Source: Feifania hominis
Lineage (GTDB): Bacteria > Bacillota > Clostridia > Oscillospirales > Feifaniaceae
Length of the DNA stretch: 64,000 nt
NCBI RefSeq assembly: GCF_014384765.1
Contig: NZ_JACRSP010000001.1
Span: 1-64,000 of the forward strand
Direction of reading: 5' to 3'
Shown: in pieces, positions 1 through 7,109 of the stretch
Numbering within the stretch: position 1 is the first letter of the stretch
How the letters are laid out: each line of letters begins with the position of its first letter
Program-made: the position numbers and the translations under genes
The notes under the pieces: generated by a model
The model's input: the letters and a program-made list of their open reading frames with translations, nothing else
The model's database searches: none
What the model was told of the DNA's origin: nothing

Positions 1-56
1 GTGTAAGTGCAGTAATGTATTTAGCTGACCGGTACTAATAGGTCGAGGACTTGACC
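1..56 (+). rRNA. rrl: 23S ribosomal RNA, 3' end (partial)
   Basis: The first ~56 bases match the conserved 3' end of bacterial 23S rRNA, including the stretch around the GACCGGTACTAATAGGTCGA motif and the closing GGACTTGACC. The gene starts before the window. The exact 3' end is approximate. It is followed by a ~100-base spacer without a tRNA and then 5S rRNA, so this is the distal end of an rRNA operon. Confidence 0.93.
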
Positions 57-154
57 TTACTACGGTTTGATTTGTGAGTTCTGCCTCTTCTCTTTTCATT
101 CAATTTTGAGGGTGTGAACCCTACAAACAGTTCATGCTTCGGTGTGAGCTCACA

Positions 155-270
155 GCCGGTGTCAATGACGCTGAGGATCCACCCGTTCCCATACCGAACA
201 CGGTAGTTAAGCTCAGCAGTGCTGAAAATACTTGGTGGGAGACCGCCTGGGAAGATAGGTCGATGCCGGC
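155..270 (+). rRNA. rrf: 5S ribosomal RNA
   Basis: The ~116-base segment begins GCCGGTGTC and ends GATGCCGGC, so its ends pair as the 5S closing helix. It contains the conserved 5S core CCCATACCGAACACGG and the CTTGGTGGGAGACCGCCTGGGA region. The usual rRNA operon order (23S-5S) supports it. The ends are set by helix pairing and could shift by one or two bases. Confidence 0.95.
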
Positions 271-274
271 ACAG

Positions 275-309
275 AGAGAACCATACAAACTGTATGGTTC
301 TCTTTTTTT
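275..309 (+). terminator. Intrinsic terminator of the rRNA operon
   Basis: A perfect 13-bp stem (275-287 with 291-303) with a 3-base loop is followed by a T run. It begins four bases after 5S rRNA and ends the rRNA transcript just before the next promoter. Confidence 0.93.
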
Positions 310-317
310 GTTCGCGG

Positions 318-346
318 TTGACAAGGCACGCTCCGTTCGCTATGAT
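318..346 (+). promoter_or_regulatory. Sigma-A promoter of the ABC-F gene
   Basis: TTGACA at 318-323 and TATGAT at 341-346 are separated by exactly 17 bases, an almost perfect sigma-A promoter. It lies just behind the rRNA terminator and about 220 bases before the ABC-F start codon, so the mRNA has a long leader. Confidence 0.85.
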
Positions 347-384
347 AGTAACGTAGCGAAGACAGAGAGGAGAATGAAACTCAT

Positions 385-402
385 ATGCGCAATTCCCGCT
401 GA
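385..402 (+). CDS. Candidate 5-codon leader peptide of the ABC-F gene
   Basis: A short reading frame (ATG CGC AAT TCC CGC TGA, giving MRNSR) sits in the leader of the ABC-F gene. A purine-rich GGAG lies at 369-372, about 12 bases upstream. That spacing is long but usable. A second in-frame possibility starts at 374, with the GGAG almost touching it, and would run 67 codons into the ABC-F start. Ribosome-protecting ABC-F genes are often preceded by short leader frames that sense stalled ribosomes, and the terminator downstream fits that arrangement. Translation is not shown by the sequence, so the call is tentative. Confidence 0.35.
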   Translation: MRNSR

Positions 403-509
403 GTGTATGTCGATCCGCCGTATAGGGCCCGCAGGGGCTTTGTTTGCGTTGGATCAAGCGGGAGAGCAGCGAGTGTCATTCTTCTGGGGCAATCCGCGTC
501 TGTGCAAAT

Positions 510-549
510 GCCGTGGGAGAAGAGGTGTTCTTTCCCGCGGCTATTTTTG
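510..549 (+). terminator. Attenuator terminator in the ABC-F leader
   Basis: The arms 510-520 and 531-541 form an 11-bp GC-rich stem (with G-T wobbles), followed by TATTTTT. It ends just upstream of the ABC-F ribosome-binding site (GGAGGTGG, 554-561). An intrinsic terminator between a strong promoter and the only gene start implies conditional read-through. The leader segment TTCCCGC at 393-399 can pair either with AGCGGGA near 458 or, with wobble, with the left arm of the terminator, so an alternative antiterminator fold is possible (inference). Confidence 0.7.
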
Positions 550-567
550 CATTTGGAGGTGGATGAA

Positions 568-2178
568 ATGTCCATGATTGCCATACGCGATTTGAGCTTT
601 GCCTACGGCGGCGGGCTCGATGCGATTTTCACCCATGTGGACTTACAGCTTGACACCGATTGGCGGCTCGGGCTGATCGGCCGAAACGGCAGAGGAAAGA
701 CGACTCTGCTGCGGCTTCTAATGGGAGAGCTGCCCCATGAGGGCAGCATACACGCAAATGTCGGTTTTACCTATTTTCCCTTTGCGGTCGCCGATCCACA
801 GAGGGATACGCTCTGCGTGCTGCGCGAGAGTATCGCGCCGTTCGATGCGATGGAGCGCGAGATGGAGCAGTGTCTCGCAGCGCTTGGTGAGGAGACCACA
901 GAGCGCTATTTTGAGCTGCTTGAACGTTATCAGTTCCATGACGGATACCAGATTGACGGACGCATTGAGGCCGAGCTCTCGCAGATGGGAATGTCCACCG
1001 AGCTTCTCGGGCGCCCGTTTTCCACCCTGTCAAACGGGGAGCAGACACGGGCACTGCTGTGTGCGCTCTTTTTGCGCCGCGATCGATTTGTGCTGCTCGA
1101 TGAGCCGACCAATCACCTCGACGAGCGCGGCCGCGAGCTGACGGCGCAGTATCTCGGCCGGAAAAAGGGATTTATTGTAGTCTCGCATGACCGGAGTTTT
1201 CTCGATCAGGTGGTCGACCATATTTTGTCCATTGACAAGTGCGGCATTACACTTGAGCAGGGAAACTACTCCTCCTGGAGGGAAAATGAGCGCCGCCGTG
1301 AGCAGCAGGCTCACATGCAGCTTGAGCGGGCGAGAGCAGAGCGCGAGCGGCTGGAGCTTGCCGCGCGCCGCGCGGCGGACTGGGCGGGAAAGACCGAGCA
1401 GGGAAAGTTTGCAGCACGCAATGCCGGCCTGCGCCCGGACCGCGGCTTTGTCGGACACCGGGCGGCAAAACTCATGAAGCGGGCCAAATCCATTGAGAGC
1501 CGCCGGGAGGAGGCCGCCGCGCAGAAAGCGGAGCTCATCCGCCAGCTCGAGAGCGCAGAGCCCATTGTGTTAAAGCCACTGCCGCCGGAGCGGGAAAAAC
1601 TTGTGACGGCGGCAGATCTGACCATCCGCTATGCGCAGCGAAGTCTCTTTGAAAAGCTCCGCTTCTCCATTGGGCGGGGAGACCGGGTGGCGCTGACAGG
1701 GCCCAATGGCTGCGGCAAGTCGAGTGTGATCAAGCTTGTGATGGGGGAGCCCGTGCCGCACGAGGGAACCCTCTGGCGTCAGCCGGGGCTCATCGTCTCC
1801 TATGTGCCGCAGGACACCTCGTTTCTGCGGGGCAGTCTGCGGGACTTCACCACTGCGCAGCCAGTGAACGAAGCAGTCTTTCGTTCCATTCTCAGAAAAC
1901 TCGGCTTTTCAAGAGCTCAGTTTGATGAGCCGATGGAATCCTACAGCGCCGGGCAGAGAAAAAAGGTGCTGCTCGCAGCGTCTCTTGCGTCACAGGCGCA
2001 TCTCTATATCTGGGATGAACCGCTCAACTACATTGACATCGTCTCACGCGAACAGATTGAGCAGTTACTTTTACAGTATCGGCCCAGCATGCTCTTTGTC
2101 GAGCACGACCGCGCTTTTGTAGACAACGTGGCGACAGAGATCATCCGCCTGGGACGGCAGGAGGGAGAAGACAGATGA
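568..2178 (+). CDS. ABC-F ATPase, Lsa-type ribosomal protection protein
   Basis: This 536-residue protein has two ABC ATPase domains and no membrane segments, as in the ABC-F family. The first Walker A is GRNGRGKT at residues 38-45, the first signature is SNGEQ near 155 and Walker B is LLDEPTNHLD near 176. The second Walker A is GPNGCGKS near 378, with SAGQRKK and IWDEPLNYID after it. The interdomain linker (about 235-335) is rich in Arg and Glu. The sequence closely resembles Lsa(A)-type proteins, which release lincosamides, streptogramin A and pleuromutilins from the ribosome. The ATG at 568 follows GGAGGTGG. Longer upstream frames cross the leader terminator and are rejected. The stop overlaps the next gene by four bases. 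Which drugs it protects against cannot be read from sequence. Confidence 0.88.
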   Translation: MSMIAIRDLSFAYGGGLDAIFTHVDLQLDTDWRLGLIGRNGRGKTTLLRLLMGELPHEGSIHANVGFTYFPFAVADPQRDTLCVLRESIAPFDAMEREMEQCLAALGEETTERYFELLERYQFHDGYQIDGRIEAELSQMGMSTELLGRPFSTLSNGEQTRALLCALFLRRDRFVLLDEPTNHLDERGRELTAQYLGRKKGFIVVSHDRSFLDQVVDHILSIDKCGITLEQGNYSSWRENERRREQQAHMQLERARAERERLELAARRAADWAGKTEQGKFAARNAGLRPDRGFVGHRAAKLMKRAKSIESRREEAAAQKAELIRQLESAEPIVLKPLPPEREKLVTAADLTIRYAQRSLFEKLRFSIGRGDRVALTGPNGCGKSSVIKLVMGEPVPHEGTLWRQPGLIVSYVPQDTSFLRGSLRDFTTAQPVNEAVFRSILRKLGFSRAQFDEPMESYSAGQRKKVLLAASLASQAHLYIWDEPLNYIDIVSREQIEQLLLQYRPSMLFVEHDRAFVDNVATEIIRLGRQEGEDR

Positions 2179-2774
2179 ACGAAACACTACAGCTCATCCA
2201 CAACCGCAGAAGCATTCGCAAATTCAGACCCGACCCGATCGAGGAGGAGAAGCTCGACGCCGTGGTGCAGGCCGGCCGGTATGCCCCGAGCGGAGGCAAT
2301 CACCAGAACAGCCACTTCATTGTCGTGACAAACAGGGAGATTCACCGGGAACTCATCGCCCTTGTCGAGCAGGAGTTTGCAAAGATGCAGGTCGATGAAA
2401 ACGCCTACCGGAATCTGAAAGTCTCGGTGTCGCTCGCCAGAAAGGGCGGCTATGACTTCATGTTCTCGGCGCCGGTGCTCATTGTGGTGGCAAACCGGCG
2501 CGACTATGCAAATTGCATGGCGGACAGCGCCTGTGCTCTCGAAAACATGATGATTGCCGCGGCATCGCTGGGGCTCGGCGCCTGTTGGGTCAACCAACTG
2601 CACTGGCTGACCGACAACCCTGTCATCCGCCGCAAGCTGGAGGAGTGCTCGCTCGGCGGTGATGAGGTGGTCTGCGGCAGCCTCGCACTCGGCTACCCGG
2701 ACTACGAGCGGATTACTGAGCGGGAGCTCACGCCGCGCGAACGCATTGGAAACCGTGTGGACTATGTGAAATGA
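2175..2774 (+). CDS. Nitroreductase family protein
   Basis: This 199-residue protein of the FMN-dependent nitroreductase family has the typical N-terminal RRSIRKF motif, where Arg residues bind FMN phosphate, followed by a YAPSGGN segment. A C-terminal region matches the family's alanine-rich helix and LGYP-type ending. These enzymes are homodimers that use NAD(P)H to reduce nitro compounds, quinones or flavins; the true substrate is unknown. Its ATG overlaps the ABC-F stop (ATGA), so the two are translationally coupled, perhaps as one detoxification operon. Confidence 0.88.
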   Translation: MNETLQLIHNRRSIRKFRPDPIEEEKLDAVVQAGRYAPSGGNHQNSHFIVVTNREIHRELIALVEQEFAKMQVDENAYRNLKVSVSLARKGGYDFMFSAPVLIVVANRRDYANCMADSACALENMMIAAASLGLGACWVNQLHWLTDNPVIRRKLEECSLGGDEVVCGSLALGYPDYERITERELTPRERIGNRVDYVK

Positions 2775-2853
2775 CTTTCGGCAGCAAGACGCCCACGGTG
2801 GCTGCCATGACGGACACGGTGAGGCGAACGGAGGGCCGCTTTTGAGGAGGAGT

Positions 2854-3348
2854 ATGCAAAAAGTCATTGTAATTGGGTGCCCGGGTGCGGGTAAGAGCAC
2901 ATTTGCAAGACGGCTGCGAGATACCACCGCACTGCCGCTGCACTATCTCGATATGCTCTGGCACAGGCCGGACCGTACAACCGTTTCCGCAGACGAATTC
3001 GACAGGCAGCTTGCCGGGATCGTCCGCGGGGACAGGTGGATCGTCGACGGGAATTATCTGCGGACGCTTGAAATGCGCTTGAGAGCATGCGATACGGTTT
3101 TTCTGCTGGACATTCCACTGGAGGACTGTCTTTTGGGTGCGGCGTCCCGCATCGGGAAAAAACGGGAGGACATGCCCTGGGTCGAGACGGCGTTCGACGG
3201 GGAATTCCGGCAGTGGATCTTGGACTTTTGTGAGGATCAGCTGCCGCGAATTTATGAGCTTTTGGAGGAGTATCGAAAGGGAAGAGAGATCATCGTATTC
3301 AAGTCAAGAGAGCAGGCCGACGCCTATCTGGCGACGGCATTCCTGTAA
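2854..3348 (+). CDS. P-loop NTPase, topology-modulation (FlaR)/adenylate kinase-like
   Basis: A 164-residue cytosolic protein with a Walker A motif GCPGAGKST near residues 7-15, an aspartate-rich LHYLDMLWHRPD segment and an FLLDIP Walker B-like strand. This is the pattern of small 'DNA topology modulation protein' kinases related to adenylate kinase. The substrate is unknown. The ATG at 2854 follows AGGAGG at 2845-2850 with tight spacing; a TTG at 2842 lies inside the frame but would put the Shine-Dalgarno inside the gene. It is the last gene before a terminator and probably shares the ABC-F transcript. Confidence 0.75.
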   Translation: MQKVIVIGCPGAGKSTFARRLRDTTALPLHYLDMLWHRPDRTTVSADEFDRQLAGIVRGDRWIVDGNYLRTLEMRLRACDTVFLLDIPLEDCLLGAASRIGKKREDMPWVETAFDGEFRQWILDFCEDQLPRIYELLEEYRKGREIIVFKSREQADAYLATAFL

Positions 3349-3385
3349 GAGGACGGCAGCAACCGCTGCCGTCCTCTTCTGTTTT
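3347..3385 (+). terminator. Intrinsic terminator
   Basis: A perfect 14-bp stem (3347-3360 with 3365-3378) with an AACC loop is followed by CTGTTTT. It overlaps the stop codon of the P-loop gene. Confidence 0.92.
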
Positions 3386-3543
3386 GCCGTTGCACGGATG
3401 CAATGGCCCTGACGGAGCGGTGAGAGCCGACCGTATCACAACAGGGAAGCACATTTCTGCACCGCGGCATTGTCATTATTGAACAGATAACAAAGAGAAA
3501 ATTGTCTTTATTGTACAAAAGAATAGAAACACTTAAAAAAAGA

Positions 3544-3572
3544 TTGTAATACATAATGAAAATTTGTAATAT
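3544..3572 (+). promoter_or_regulatory. Likely sigma-A promoter of the desulfhydrase-symporter operon
   Basis: TTGTAA at 3544-3549 and TAATAT at 3567-3572 have 17-base spacing within an AT-rich stretch, 48 bases before the start codon. Nothing else was recognised in the ~230 bases between the previous terminator and the gene. Confidence 0.55.
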
Positions 3573-3619
3573 GGTGTTGTAAACAAATTTGCGGAAAGGG
3601 AACAAGGGAGGAGAGGCTT

Positions 3620-4600
3620 ATGTTATTCTCTGGCATTGCGCGCATTCGACTGATGGAAGAAATGACCCCTCTGGAGCGGCTGAACAACGTATCGTCGAAA
3701 CTGAACCACAGCGGCATCTGGATCAAGCGCGACGACATGATGAGCATCGGCCTGGGCGGCAATAAAATCCGAAGTCTGGAATTCTGGCTCGGTGAAGCGG
3801 TGCAACAGGGCGCAGATACCATTCTGGCGGCCGGTATGCCGCCCTCCAATCTGTGCAGATTGACAGCGGCGGCCTGCGCCAAGCTCGGTCTTCGGTGCGT
3901 GCTGTTTCACAACGCCGAGCCGCAGACGGAGTTTCAGGGAAACCCGCTTCTCAACCATCTGATGGGGACGGAGATTGTCTACTGCGGTAAAATCTCCGAG
4001 CCGGAGAGACTCGAGCGCATGAAAGAGTATGCCGGCGAACTGTCCGCACAGGGGAGAAAGGCCTACATCGTCGGCGATCCTGTGGTGGGCGCTCTGGGCT
4101 ATGTCAATTCGGCGCTGGAGCTCGTCCACCAGGCGGAGAGAAAAAACATCGATCTTCGCCACATCTTTCTGTGTGCCTCGGCCGGCCCCACCGAGGCGGG
4201 TCTGCTCTATGGGCTGATGCTGTTCGGAAAATCCTTTCACGTTCATTTTGTCAGTGTGGAATATGACCGCGATACTTTCTTCGGGCTGCTTGAGGAGATG
4301 GTAGAGGGCGTGGCTCAAAAGCTCGGGGTTCGGCCGGCCGGTACGATTCAGCAGTGCTGTACATTTTATGACGACTATATGGGAGAGGGATACGCCGTTC
4401 CCACAGCGGGATGCATCGACGCGGCAAAATGGATGGCCCGGCAGGAGGCGATCTTCCTCGAGACAACCTATAACGCAAAGACCTATGAGGGCCTGTTTGA
4501 CCTGGTGCGCAAGGGGGTGATCCCGAGCGACGAGGCCGTCTGTATTTACCATACGGGTGGTACCCCGGTGCTGTTCAGTCAGAACAGACAGTTCTATTGA
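3620..4600 (+). CDS. PLP-dependent D-cysteine desulfhydrase/ACC deaminase family protein
   Basis: A 326-residue fold-type II PLP enzyme. The GGNKIRSLEF motif (residues 46-55) holds the expected PLP lysine, Lys49, after an IKRDD segment typical of D-cysteine desulfhydrase and ACC deaminase. The glycine-rich phosphate loop is less clear. D-cysteine desulfhydrase makes pyruvate, H2S and ammonia from D-cysteine; other family members deaminate ACC or related D-amino acids. The start has a strong GGGAGGAGAGG site. It is followed after 26 bases by an amino-acid/dicarboxylate symporter gene, suggesting uptake and breakdown of one substrate. D-cysteine is favoured over ACC, but this is inference. Confidence 0.78.
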   Translation: MLFSGIARIRLMEEMTPLERLNNVSSKLNHSGIWIKRDDMMSIGLGGNKIRSLEFWLGEAVQQGADTILAAGMPPSNLCRLTAAACAKLGLRCVLFHNAEPQTEFQGNPLLNHLMGTEIVYCGKISEPERLERMKEYAGELSAQGRKAYIVGDPVVGALGYVNSALELVHQAERKNIDLRHIFLCASAGPTEAGLLYGLMLFGKSFHVHFVSVEYDRDTFFGLLEEMVEGVAQKLGVRPAGTIQQCCTFYDDYMGEGYAVPTAGCIDAAKWMARQEAIFLETTYNAKTYEGLFDLVRKGVIPSDEAVCIYHTGGTPVLFSQNRQFY

Positions 4601-4626
4601 CGCAAGAAAAGGGAGGGTGTTATTCA

Positions 4627-5919
4627 ATGAGTGAGACAGCAAAGAAACAGAGCTTCTGGAAACAGTATCGATTTCCACTGATTCTCATCATCTCAATCAT
4701 CATCGGCTGCATTGTCGGTATCATTATGGGCAAGGACGCAGTGATTCTGAAACCGCTGGGAACCATCTTTATGAATCTGCTCTTTGTCGTCGTGGTTCCG
4801 CTGGTTCTGATCAGTGTGACGAGCGCTATCGCCAATTTCGGCGACATGAAAAAGCTCGGCCGGCTGATTGCGACCATGTTCATTGTCTTCATCATCACAT
4901 CCATCATCGCTTCGGTGTTCATGCTGGTGGTGTGTGTCATTTTCCCGCCGGCGCAGGGAATGGATGTCCAGTTGGAGGCACCGGGGGAGATCAATGAGTT
5001 CAATACAGCCGACCAGGTGGTCGCGGCCCTGACTGTCGACGATTTTTCGAAACTGCTGTCAAAGGAAAATCTTCTGCCACTGATCATATTCTCCATTCTT
5101 CTCGGCGTTGCCATTAACATGGTGGGCGAAAAGGGAAAGAAAGTGGCCTCGGCGCTTGATACACTGACCGAAGTCATGATGAAGCTGGTGCAGGTGGTCA
5201 TGTACACGGCGCCGGTCGGCCTGCTGGCTTTCTTTGCGGCGCTCATCGGCGACTTTGGACCAAATCTCTTTGGCTCATACTTCCGCTGTGTGCTGGTGTA
5301 TCATGTGGCGCTGATTATCTACGGCGGCATATTCCTGACATTCTATGCCTATGTGGGTGCTGGAAAGCTCGGTGTGTCCCGCTTCTGGAAATACAGTGTG
5401 ACGCCCATTCTGACGGCATTCGGCACCCAGAGCAGTGTGGCCTCTCTGCCGGCCAATCTGGAGGCGGCGGAGAAAATCGGCATTCCGAAGAGAGTGCGCG
5501 ATGTCGTCCTTTTGATCGGTGCGAGCGCGCATACGGAGGCCGCGTGCCTGTCCGGTATTCTGAAAATTGCGTTTCTGTTCGGTATTCTCGGTCTGCCTTT
5601 CAACTCCATCGGAACGTTTGGCTCGGCGCTGCTCGTGGCAATCCTCAGCGGCGTGGTCATGTGCGGCATCCCCGGCGGCGGCCTGATCGGCGAAATGCTC
5701 ATTGTGAGCCTGTATGGATTCCCGCTTGAGGTATTCCCGCTCATCGTCACCATCGGCTGGCTGATCGATCCGGCGGCGACCGTTCTTGCGGTTATCGGCG
5801 ACACCACCTGCGCCATGATCATCGCGAGATTCACTGAGGGGAAGAACTGGCTGATCGACCATGTCAAGGGCCTTAAGAAGACCTCTTCGGAAGAAGTTGT
5901 GGAAAAAGCCGAGGGTTGA
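4627..5919 (+). CDS. Dicarboxylate/amino acid:cation symporter (DAACS family)
   Basis: A 430-residue integral membrane protein with about eight hydrophobic segments and the DAACS (GltP/SstT-like) pattern, including a FGTQSSVASLPANLEA serine-rich re-entrant loop and the GIPGGG and NxxxD-like IDPAATVLAVIGD segments that line the substrate site. The family imports glutamate, aspartate, serine, cystine or C4-dicarboxylates with sodium or protons. The ATG at 4627 is 9 bases after GGGAGGG; an upstream TTG at 4597 overlaps the previous stop and is less likely. It pairs with the PLP enzyme upstream, so its substrate may be a D-amino acid. Confidence 0.9.
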   Translation: MSETAKKQSFWKQYRFPLILIISIIIGCIVGIIMGKDAVILKPLGTIFMNLLFVVVVPLVLISVTSAIANFGDMKKLGRLIATMFIVFIITSIIASVFMLVVCVIFPPAQGMDVQLEAPGEINEFNTADQVVAALTVDDFSKLLSKENLLPLIIFSILLGVAINMVGEKGKKVASALDTLTEVMMKLVQVVMYTAPVGLLAFFAALIGDFGPNLFGSYFRCVLVYHVALIIYGGIFLTFYAYVGAGKLGVSRFWKYSVTPILTAFGTQSSVASLPANLEAAEKIGIPKRVRDVVLLIGASAHTEAACLSGILKIAFLFGILGLPFNSIGTFGSALLVAILSGVVMCGIPGGGLIGEMLIVSLYGFPLEVFPLIVTIGWLIDPAATVLAVIGDTTCAMIIARFTEGKNWLIDHVKGLKKTSSEEVVEKAEG

Positions 5920-5934
5920 TCTCTGGCAAAACAA

Positions 5935-5965
5935 AAAAAGCGGCGTCAGCCGCTTTTTTGTTTTC
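5935..5965 (+). terminator. Bidirectional terminator between symporter gene and apbE
   Basis: The core stem GCGGC/GCCGC (5940-5944 with 5949-5953) is flanked by an A run upstream and a T run downstream, so it can end transcription from both converging genes. Confidence 0.85.
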
Positions 5966-5999
5966 CTGCAATAATCCTCCGACACATGCCGGCTGCTGC

Positions 6000-7037
6000 T
6001 TAAAACTTTGCAAGCCGCTCGAAGCCGGCGCTGTACTCGATGCTGCCGTCGGGGAGGACCCAAATGGCATACGCATCGGGCAGCGATTCGATCAGAGCCC
6101 TGCCGCGCTCGAGGGAAAGGTTGAACAGCGCCGTACTCAGAGCGTCCGCCTGGCCGGAGTCGGCATAGACGACGCTCACCGAGAGATAGTACTCGCTTGG
6201 CATGAGCGTGTCGGGGTCGATGATGTGATGGTACTGCCGGCCGTCGACGGTGTAGTAGCGCTGGTAGACGCCGCTTGTCACAACGGAGGTGTCGATGGCT
6301 TCGACAGAGCAGAGAAGTCCCTCGCCGTCCGGGTCCTGAATGCCGACCGACCACGGCTCGTCTCCCTTGGCGCCTATGGCGCGCACATTGCCGCCCACAC
6401 TTAACAAAAGAGAAGTGATGCCTGCAGCGGAGAGCTCGTCCGCCACCCGCTCCACCGCATAGCCTTTGGCAATGGCGCCGACGTCGAGCTTGAGCCCGGG
6501 GTCGGCAAAGTAGACAGTGAGCGCCTGTTCGTCGAGGATGAGATCGTTGAGATCCGTGTGCTGTGCCGCCTCGCGCAGCAGCTCCATCGGGGGCAGCTCG
6601 GCGCTCTCGGGATCGTTGATTCCGGCATCCCGGTAGTCGTGCCAGACGGAGAGCACGCTGCCCATGGCGATGTTGACCCGGCCGTCGGTCTCAGCGTACA
6701 TCTCTTTGGCCTCGACCAGCAGATCCATGATGCGCTTGTCGACTTGAACCGGCGCGAGCGCTGCGGTATCGTTGACAACCTTGAGGTTGGTCAGCCCCTC
6801 ATAGGTGTTGTAGATGTCGTAGAGCTCATGGTAGACCTGCAGCGCATCGCGTACAGCCGCAGCCTGAGCGGTAAAATCCTCTTCGGTGTCGGCGTAGCCG
6901 ACGACGGTTGTCAGCGTGTCGAAGAGCGAGAGAAACTGGGCCTGATAGCGCTCGGGCTGCTCTGTATTGGGCGCACAGCCGCCAAGGGACAGGGACAGAC
7001 AGACCGCGAGCATAAAAGCCGCCAATTTACGGTGCAT
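6000..7037 (-). CDS. apbE: FAD:protein FMN transferase, lipoprotein
   Basis: A 345-residue ApbE-family protein with a lipoprotein signal peptide (lipobox LGGC, Cys21). It transfers FMN from FAD to a threonine in target proteins outside the membrane. Family features seen include FDTLTTVVGYAD near the mature N-terminus, the DVGAIAKGYAVERV segment, LLSVGGNVRAIG and a C-terminal metal-binding region with DALSTALF. The gene is 72 bp downstream of an FMN-binding protein gene and close to the rnf operon, whose RnfD and RnfG need the same modification, so its targets are probably all encoded here. A hairpin lies between it and the upstream gene. Confidence 0.93.
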   Translation of the reverse strand: MHRKLAAFMLAVCLSLSLGGCAPNTEQPERYQAQFLSLFDTLTTVVGYADTEEDFTAQAAAVRDALQVYHELYDIYNTYEGLTNLKVVNDTAALAPVQVDKRIMDLLVEAKEMYAETDGRVNIAMGSVLSVWHDYRDAGINDPESAELPPMELLREAAQHTDLNDLILDEQALTVYFADPGLKLDVGAIAKGYAVERVADELSAAGITSLLLSVGGNVRAIGAKGDEPWSVGIQDPDGEGLLCSVEAIDTSVVTSGVYQRYYTVDGRQYHHIIDPDTLMPSEYYLSVSVVYADSGQADALSTALFNLSLERGRALIESLPDAYAIWVLPDGSIEYSAGFERLAKF

Positions 7038-7054
7038 AGCGTCACCTCAAATCA

Positions 7055-7085
7055 AAAATGGAAAGGCCAAGGGCCTTTCCATTTT
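7055..7085 (-). terminator. Intercistronic hairpin between FMN-binding gene and apbE
   Basis: The arms 7055-7068 and 7072-7085 form a perfect 14-bp stem with a 3-base loop. Read on the minus strand it is followed by TTGATTT. It could be a partial terminator that lowers apbE expression relative to the target gene, or an mRNA-stabilising hairpin. Confidence 0.7.
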
Positions 7086-7109
7086 AGCATAAATCTTGAA
7101 AGAAAGCAC

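Noticed and set aside
403..567. A 55-codon N-terminal extension of the ABC-F protein
   Set aside because: The extension crosses the leader terminator and does not resemble ABC-F proteins. The ATG at 568 has the proper ribosome-binding site and matches the family start.
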